Source of the DNA: Gemmiger formicilis
GTDB taxonomy: Bacteria; Bacillota; Clostridia; Oscillospirales; Ruminococcaceae
Direction: 5' to 3'
Length of the DNA: 64,000 nt
Assembly: GCF_900167555.1 (NCBI RefSeq)
Contig: NZ_FUYF01000013.1
Location: 1 to 64,000, forward strand
The position numbers and the translations under genes are program-made. Shown in pieces: positions 59,008 through 64,000 of this stretch; the first letter of the stretch is position 1, and each line of letters starts with the position of its first letter. Under the pieces are notes generated by a model. It ran no database searches. It saw nothing but the letters and a program-made list of their open reading frames with translations, and was not told where the DNA came from.

Positions 59008-59074
59008 TTGACATTCCCCGATCCGGTGTTATACTGGTAAAGTACGCAAACGAACAGTTAGACAACGAACAATT
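59008..59074 (+). promoter_or_regulatory. Promoter and possible MarR operator of the ABC exporter operon
   Basis: TTGACA (59008-59013), a 16-base spacer and TATACT (59030-59035). Downstream lie two direct repeats, CGAACAGTT (59051-59059) and CGAACAATT (59066-59074), 15 bases apart. They are candidate binding sites for the MarR protein encoded next. The second repeat includes AATTCG, which gives it partial dyad symmetry. Confidence 0.65.
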
Positions 59075-59119
59075 CGAAATCTAATTTTTTGGACCCAAAA
59101 ATCGTAAAGGAGGGAAGAA

Positions 59120-59641
59120 ATGCACGAATCATCGTATGATGACTGCGGCTGCTGCGCGGATGTCCACTTCGGCGCACTGCTGAACCAGACCTCGCGGCTC
59201 ATCCGCCGTGCGCTGGATGCTCGCATCAACGCCGAGGTCAGCTCGGAGCTGTCGGGCGTGCGCGGCATGGTGCTGGGCGACATCGTCCGTGCCGAGCGCC
59301 AGGGCCGCGACGTCTACCAGCGCGACATTGAGCAGTGGTTCAACATTCGCCGCTCCAGCGTCACCGCCATGCTGCAGGGCATGGAGCAGGATGGCTTCAT
59401 CACCCGCAGCGCCGTGGCGAAAGACGCCCGCTTAAAGCGCCTTATCGCCACAGAGAAGGGCCGCGCCTGTCACAAGCAGATCGAGGCAAGCATTGCGCGG
59501 TTTGAGGATGACCTGCAAAGCGGCATTGACCCGCAGCAGGCCGCCGCGGCCCGCGCTGTGCTGGAGCAGACCCTGCGCAACGCACAGCACATCCTGCAAG
59601 AGGAAAATACCAACCAAGAGAGGGGAAATACCAATTGTTAA
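59120..59641 (+). CDS. MarR-family regulator of the heterodimeric ABC exporter
   Basis: A 173-residue winged-helix protein. The HTH region is at about residues 70-115 (YQRDIEQWFNIRRSSVTAMLQGMEQDGFITRSAVAKDARLKRLIAT). An N-terminal CGCC motif could sense oxidation or metal, but this is speculation. Its end overlaps the first ABC gene by seven bases. This regulator-exporter-exporter layout is common for drug-inducible ABC pumps. Confidence 0.9.
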   Translation: MHESSYDDCGCCADVHFGALLNQTSRLIRRALDARINAEVSSELSGVRGMVLGDIVRAERQGRDVYQRDIEQWFNIRRSSVTAMLQGMEQDGFITRSAVAKDARLKRLIATEKGRACHKQIEASIARFEDDLQSGIDPQQAAAARAVLEQTLRNAQHILQEENTNQERGNTNC

Positions 59642-61392
59642 AAACACTCGGACGTGAAACCAAGGGCTTCCGCCTGGTCTCCGTGCTGACGCCGATCTTT
59701 ATGATCGCGGAGGTCATCATGGAAATGATCATCCCGAAGCTGATGGCCTCCATCATTGACAACGGCGTCACGCCGGGCAATATGCAGGTCATCTACACCG
59801 TCGGCGCACAGATGGTCGTCGCGGCGCTGTTCGGCCTGCTGTTCGGCATTCTGGGCGCGGTGGCCGGCTCCCACGCGGCCACGGGCTTTGCCCGCAACCT
59901 GCGCCGCGGCATGTTCCGCAACATCCAGACCTTCAGCTTTGCCAACATTGACAAGTACTCCACCGCGGGCCTGGTCACCCGCATGACCACCGATGTCACC
60001 AACATCCAGAACGCCTACCAGATGCTGCTGCGCATGTCGGTGCGTGCGCCCGCCAGCATGATCGTGGCGCTGATCATGTCCTACACGATCAACCGTCGGC
60101 TGGCAAACATCTATTTGATCGCCGTCATCCTGCTGGGCTGCGCGCTCGCCTTTATTATGAGCCGCGCCACCAAGTACTTCGGCGAGGCATTCCGCAAGTA
60201 CGACGACCTGAACGAGAGCGTGCAGGAGAATGTCTCCGCCATCCGCGTTGTCAAGGCCTATGTGCGCGAGAAGTTTGAGGGCGAGAAGTTCCGCAAGGCC
60301 AGCGAGAATGTGCGCAATCTGCTGATGCGTGCCGAGCTGATCCTGGCCTGGAACGCCCCGCTCATGCAGCTGACCGTCTACAGCTGCATCCTGCTCATCT
60401 CCTGGATCGGTGCCCAGCTCATCGTCAGCTCCGGCGCAACGACCTTCACCACCGGCGACCTGATGAGCATGCTGAGCTACTGCATGAACATCCTTATGAG
60501 CCTGATGATGCTGTCCACGGTGTTCGTCATGATCACGATGTCTGCAGCCTCCGCCAAGCGCGTGGCCGAGGTGCTGGACGAGCAGTCCGACCTGACGAAC
60601 GGTGAGAATCCCGTTATGGAGGTCAGGGATGGCTCCGTCAAGTTCGACCACGTCAGCTTTGCCTATAAAAAGGATGGCGAGAAGGCCCTCGAGGACATTG
60701 ACCTCGACATCAAGTCCGGCGAGACCATCGGCATCATTGGCGGCACCGGTTCGGCTAAGTCCAGCCTTGTGCAGCTGCTGCCGCGTCTGTACGACGTGAC
60801 CGAGGGCAGCGTGACCATCGGCGGCGTTGATGTGCGCAGATATGACCTCGACACCCTGCGCAACAACGTCGCCATGGTGCTGCAGAAGAACGAGCTGTTC
60901 AGTGGCACGATTGCCGAGAACCTGCGCTGGGGCAACCCCGACGCCACCGACGCCGAGATCGAGGACGCCTGCAAGCAGGCCTGCGCCGATGAATTTGTCG
61001 AGCGCTTCCCCGACAAGTACCAGACCCACATCGAGCAGGGCGGCAACAACGTCTCCGGCGGCCAGAAGCAGCGCCTCTGCATTGCCCGCGCACTGCTGAA
61101 AAAGCCCCGCATCCTGATCCTGGACGACTCCACCTCCGCCGTCGATACCGCGACGGACGCAAAGATCCGCCATTCGTTTGCGGAAAAAATCCCCGGCACG
61201 ACGGTGTTCATCATCGCCCAGCGCATTTCCTCCGTGGAAAATGCGGACAAGGTCCTCGTGCTCGACAACGGCAGGGTCAGCGGCTTTGACACCCCGGCCA
61301 ACCTGCTGAAAACAAATGCCATCTACCAGGATGTCTACAACAGCCAGACCAAAGGTTCCGGCGACTTTGATGAGAAGGGAGGGGAGGCATAA
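59635..61392 (+). CDS. Heterodimeric ABC exporter, subunit with degenerate catalytic site
   Basis: A 585-residue half-exporter: six membrane helices (about 15-310) then an ATPase domain. Walker A GGTGSAKSS, signature VSGGQKQRLC (canonical), Walker B LILDDSTSAVD. The catalytic Glu is replaced by Asp (DD rather than DE), and the switch residue is Gln (IIAQRISS) rather than His. Both changes are the mark of the degenerate partner in TM287/288-type heterodimers. It starts at TTG 59635 with AGAGGGG upstream, overlapping the MarR end. Its own stop overlaps the next gene's start (TAATG). Confidence 0.92.
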   Translation: MLKTLGRETKGFRLVSVLTPIFMIAEVIMEMIIPKLMASIIDNGVTPGNMQVIYTVGAQMVVAALFGLLFGILGAVAGSHAATGFARNLRRGMFRNIQTFSFANIDKYSTAGLVTRMTTDVTNIQNAYQMLLRMSVRAPASMIVALIMSYTINRRLANIYLIAVILLGCALAFIMSRATKYFGEAFRKYDDLNESVQENVSAIRVVKAYVREKFEGEKFRKASENVRNLLMRAELILAWNAPLMQLTVYSCILLISWIGAQLIVSSGATTFTTGDLMSMLSYCMNILMSLMMLSTVFVMITMSAASAKRVAEVLDEQSDLTNGENPVMEVRDGSVKFDHVSFAYKKDGEKALEDIDLDIKSGETIGIIGGTGSAKSSLVQLLPRLYDVTEGSVTIGGVDVRRYDLDTLRNNVAMVLQKNELFSGTIAENLRWGNPDATDAEIEDACKQACADEFVERFPDKYQTHIEQGGNNVSGGQKQRLCIARALLKKPRILILDDSTSAVDTATDAKIRHSFAEKIPGTTVFIIAQRISSVENADKVLVLDNGRVSGFDTPANLLKTNAIYQDVYNSQTKGSGDFDEKGGEA

Positions 61393-63320
61393 TGGCACAG
61401 CAGCCTAAAGTCGTAAAGGTCGGCCCCGGCGGGCGCAGCAATGGCCCCCGCCCCAAGGTCGAAAACCCCGGCAAGGTGTTCAAGCGCATCCTCGCCTATG
61501 TCATGAGCCGCTATAAGGCACAGGTCATTGTGGTGCTCTGCTGCATTCTGCTGGCCGTGTTCGCCCAGCTGCAGGGCGTCATGTTCTCCCAGACGCTGAT
61601 CGACAGCTACATTCTGCCGCTGCTCAAGGCGGGCAGCACGGACTTCAGCGGTCTGGCCGTGGCTATCCTGCGCGTGGCAGTCATCTACTGCGTCGGCATC
61701 GCTGCTGTCTTTGTGCAGAACCGCCTGATGGCAAGGATCACCCAGGGCACGCTGAAGGACCTGCGTGACGAGATGTTCACCCACATGCAGACGCTGCCCA
61801 TCAAATACTTTGACACCCACGCCCACGGCGACATTATGTCGGTCTACACGAACGACATTGACACGCTGCGCCAGATGATCAGCCAGAGCCTGCCGCAGCT
61901 CGTCAACACGGTTGTGACCCTTGTCGGCGTGCTGGCCTCGATGCTCTATCTGAGCATCCCTCTGACGGTGCTGGCCCTCGCGATGGTCGGCGTCATGCTG
62001 CTGGCGACGAAGTACCTGACCGGCAACTCCGGCAAATACTTCATCAAGCAGCAGCAGGAGCTGGGCAAGGTCAACGGCTACATTGAGGAAATGATGAACG
62101 GCCAGAAGGTCATCAAGGTCTTTTGCCATGAGGAAATTGCCATTGAGGAGTTCGACAGGCTCAACGATGAGCTGTTCCACAGCGCCGACAAGGCAAACTC
62201 CTATTCGCTGGTAGCAATGCCCGTCAACGGCCAGCTGGGCAACCTGTCCTACGTGTTCTGCGCCATCCTCGGCGGTGCGCTGGCTATCAACGGCTTCGGC
62301 GGCTTTACGCTGGGCGGCCTCGCCAGCTTCCTTGTGCTGACCCGCCAGTTCAACCAGCCCATCAGCCAGATCTCCATGCAGCTGAACTCCGTCGTTATGG
62401 CGCTGGCCGGCGGTGCGCGTATCTTTGCGCTGCTGGATGAAAAGCCTGAGGTCAACGAGGGCGACATCACCCTGGTCCACGCCAAGTACGAAGCGGACGA
62501 TACTGTCACCGAGACGAACGAGTCCACCGGCATGTGGGCGTGGAAACGCATGGATGCCGACGGCAAGCCCCGGTACACCAAGCTGGAGGGCGACATCGTC
62601 TTTAAGGATGTGGACTTCGGCTACGACGAGAAGAAGATCGTCCTGCATGACATCAATCTGTATGGCCGTCCGGGGCAGAAGATCGCCTTTGTCGGCTCCA
62701 CCGGCGCGGGCAAGACGACGATCACGAACCTTATCAACCGCTTCTACGACATCCAGAAGGGCCGGATCCTGTACGACGGCCACGACATCAAGTCCATTGA
62801 GAAGGACGCGCTGCGCTCCTCTCTGGGCATCGTCCTGCAGGATACCCACCTGTTCACCGGCACGGTCATGGAGAACATCCGTTATGGCCGCCTGACCGCC
62901 ACCGATGAGGAGTGCATGGCCGCCGCGAAGCTCGCGAATGCGGATACCTTCATCAAGCATCTGCCCGACGGCTACAACACGATGCTGACCGGCGACGGCA
63001 CGAACCTGAGCCAGGGCCAGCGCCAGCTGCTGGCGATTGCCCGCGCGGCTGTCGCAGACCCGCCGGTGCTGATCCTGGATGAGGCAACGTCCTCCATCGA
63101 CACTCGCACCGAGAAACTTGTGCAGGACGGCATGGACGGCCTGATGTATGGCCGCACGACCTTCGTCATTGCCCACCGTCTGTCCACCGTGCGCAACTCG
63201 GACTGCATCATGGTGCTGGAACAGGGCCGTATCATTGAGCGCGGCACCCACGACGAGCTGATCGCCCAGAAGGGCCGCTATTACCGCCTGTACACCGGCA
63301 ACTTTGCCGAGAACTCTTAA
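61392..63320 (+). CDS. Heterodimeric ABC exporter, catalytically competent subunit
   Basis: A 642-residue partner of the preceding protein. It has an N-terminal basic tail, six helices (about 35-340), an unusually long acidic insertion before the ATPase domain (about residues 355-395), then Walker A GSTGAGKTT, signature LSQGQRQLLAIA (non-canonical, as expected for this partner), Walker B LILDEATSSID and switch His (AHRLS). The consensus site therefore combines this Walker B with the partner's signature. Drug or lipid export is likely. Translationally coupled to its partner by TAATG. Confidence 0.93.
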   Translation: MAQQPKVVKVGPGGRSNGPRPKVENPGKVFKRILAYVMSRYKAQVIVVLCCILLAVFAQLQGVMFSQTLIDSYILPLLKAGSTDFSGLAVAILRVAVIYCVGIAAVFVQNRLMARITQGTLKDLRDEMFTHMQTLPIKYFDTHAHGDIMSVYTNDIDTLRQMISQSLPQLVNTVVTLVGVLASMLYLSIPLTVLALAMVGVMLLATKYLTGNSGKYFIKQQQELGKVNGYIEEMMNGQKVIKVFCHEEIAIEEFDRLNDELFHSADKANSYSLVAMPVNGQLGNLSYVFCAILGGALAINGFGGFTLGGLASFLVLTRQFNQPISQISMQLNSVVMALAGGARIFALLDEKPEVNEGDITLVHAKYEADDTVTETNESTGMWAWKRMDADGKPRYTKLEGDIVFKDVDFGYDEKKIVLHDINLYGRPGQKIAFVGSTGAGKTTITNLINRFYDIQKGRILYDGHDIKSIEKDALRSSLGIVLQDTHLFTGTVMENIRYGRLTATDEECMAAAKLANADTFIKHLPDGYNTMLTGDGTNLSQGQRQLLAIARAAVADPPVLILDEATSSIDTRTEKLVQDGMDGLMYGRTTFVIAHRLSTVRNSDCIMVLEQGRIIERGTHDELIAQKGRYYRLYTGNFAENS

Positions 63321-63365
63321 GCGCAGAGATGTCGAAAAAAGCCGCAAAACGGCATAAAATCAATC

Positions 63366-63406
63366 AAAACTGCCGGGATAGCATCTGCCGTCCCGGCGGT
63401 TTTTGT
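63366..63406 (+). terminator. Terminator of the ABC exporter operon
   Basis: CTGCCGGGA and TCCCGGCGG form a stem followed by TTTTTGTG. Confidence 0.85.
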
Positions 63407-63433
63407 GCAAAATGCCGCAACAGCGCCAAAAAG

Positions 63434-63462
63434 TTGACGGGAAGGTAAAAAGTGGTTATAAT
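63434..63462 (+). promoter_or_regulatory. Promoter of the lectin-domain gene
   Basis: TTGACG (63434-63439), a 17-base spacer and TATAAT (63457-63462), about 100 bases before the ATG. Confidence 0.8.
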
Positions 63463-63569
63463 AGGATACGTAGACACGCAAAAAGCGGTGTTTGACCACG
63501 CGGCATGAGGGAAACTACAAACAAGATTTGCCGCATAATATACATGATATACCTATAGGAGGAACAAAT

Positions 63570-64000
63570 ATGGCACCGAAGAAGATTGCACAGACCGTAC
63601 TTACCGAGGGTAAGTTCTATACCATCAGCGCCGCCAACGGCAAGGTCGTTGAGGTCGCTGACTATAACATTGACAATGGCGCGAAGATCCAGCTGATGGA
63701 CAACGCCAACTTTGAGTGGCAGCAGTGGAACTTCGTCGCAGCAGGCGACGGCGTTTACCGCATCCAGAACCGCTTCACCGGCAAGATGATGGATCTGGAC
63801 ATGGGCGGCGTCAGCGACGGCACCCGCGTCCACCAGTGGGAGGGTGCCCAGGCATCCAGCCAGCTGTGGGTCGTGGAGCCTACCAACGATGGCCGCGTCA
63901 AGATCAAGTCCAACCTGGCCGGCAAGCTGCTGGACCCCGGCATGGCTACCGAGAACGGCACCGTGCTGCAGATCTGGGCTGACGTCAACGGTGACAACCA
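63570..64000 (+). CDS. Ricin-B-type lectin (RICIN/CBM13) protein, 3' end outside the window
   Basis: 143 codons are visible and the frame is open at the window end. It starts MAPKKIAQTVLTEGKFYTIS with AGGAGG at ideal spacing. The sequence is a beta-trefoil lectin domain, with repeats of the form G..Y.I...NGK.V.V, then NRFTGKMMDLDMGGVSDGTRVHQWEG...QLWVVEP, then IKSNLAGKLLDPGMATENGTVLQIW. RICIN domains bind sugars such as galactose or xylan. No signal peptide is seen at the N-terminus, which is odd for a lectin expected outside the cell. Catalytic domains may follow beyond base 64000. Confidence 0.85.
   Translation, partial: MAPKKIAQTVLTEGKFYTISAANGKVVEVADYNIDNGAKIQLMDNANFEWQQWNFVAAGDGVYRIQNRFTGKMMDLDMGGVSDGTRVHQWEGAQASSQLWVVEPTNDGRVKIKSNLAGKLLDPGMATENGTVLQIWADVNGDN

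Overview
The window is a G+C-rich stretch (apart from one A+T-rich island) of what looks like a gut-dwelling member of the Oscillospiraceae (Faecalibacterium/Gemmiger/Subdoligranulum-like Clostridia). This placement is an inference. It rests on a bile salt hydrolase, a complete V/A-type ATPase operon, a fructose PTS operon, SpoVB-like and DUF1275/DUF2975-type Firmicute genes, class II GalT, and intergenic spacers packed with short palindromic repeats. No rRNA and no CRISPR array are present. Three tRNA genes (Pro-TGG, Tyr-GTA, Arg-CCT) are present.

Layout. 1-15.3 kb: mscL, an Mrp-type Fe-S carrier ATPase, a SpoVB-like flippase, an ABC exporter, a large SGNH/GDSL lipoprotein, a DUF2975/XRE pair, an unknown membrane protein, galT with a sugar nucleotidyltransferase and a prokaryotic-RING protein, then prfB and a MarR regulator. 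15.6-19.7 kb: a CtpE-like P-type ATPase, a DUF1275 protein, and a DUF2798 protein behind a possible attenuator. 19.7-28.9 kb: a nine-gene V/A-ATPase operon in the order stalk(G/H)-C-I-K-F-E-A-B-D, interrupted by three repeat insertions. 29-36 kb: fucO, lepA-alr, a CLC-F-like channel, tRNA-Pro and a TraX-like protein. 36.3-44.9 kb: a class II UvrA, the fructose operon fruR-fruK-fruA with candidate operators, a tyrosine phosphatase and a PFK of unusual active-site type. 45-50.1 kb: tRNA-Tyr followed by tRNA-Arg, whose 3' half is the attachment site of a 4.3 kb A+T-rich island. The island carries an ECF sigma factor and an ABC transporter but no intact integrase. 50.3-64 kb: bile salt hydrolase, secG-rnr, a MATE pump, an alcohol dehydrogenase with palindromic operators, a class B PBP, a MarR-controlled heterodimeric ABC exporter and the start of a ricin-type lectin protein.

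The most unusual signal is non-coding. At least 33 short palindromes of the form GTAGGG-palindrome-CCGC lie in the spacers, mostly as opposed pairs. Their arms differ from copy to copy but keep pairing. A second family, built on a 20-bp palindrome with a CCTTCCCCC arm, sits at gene ends and in some copies forms intrinsic terminators. Units of these families supply the stop codons of three genes. This resembles REP/BIME or MITE-like mosaics, and no mobilising enzyme is encoded in the window.
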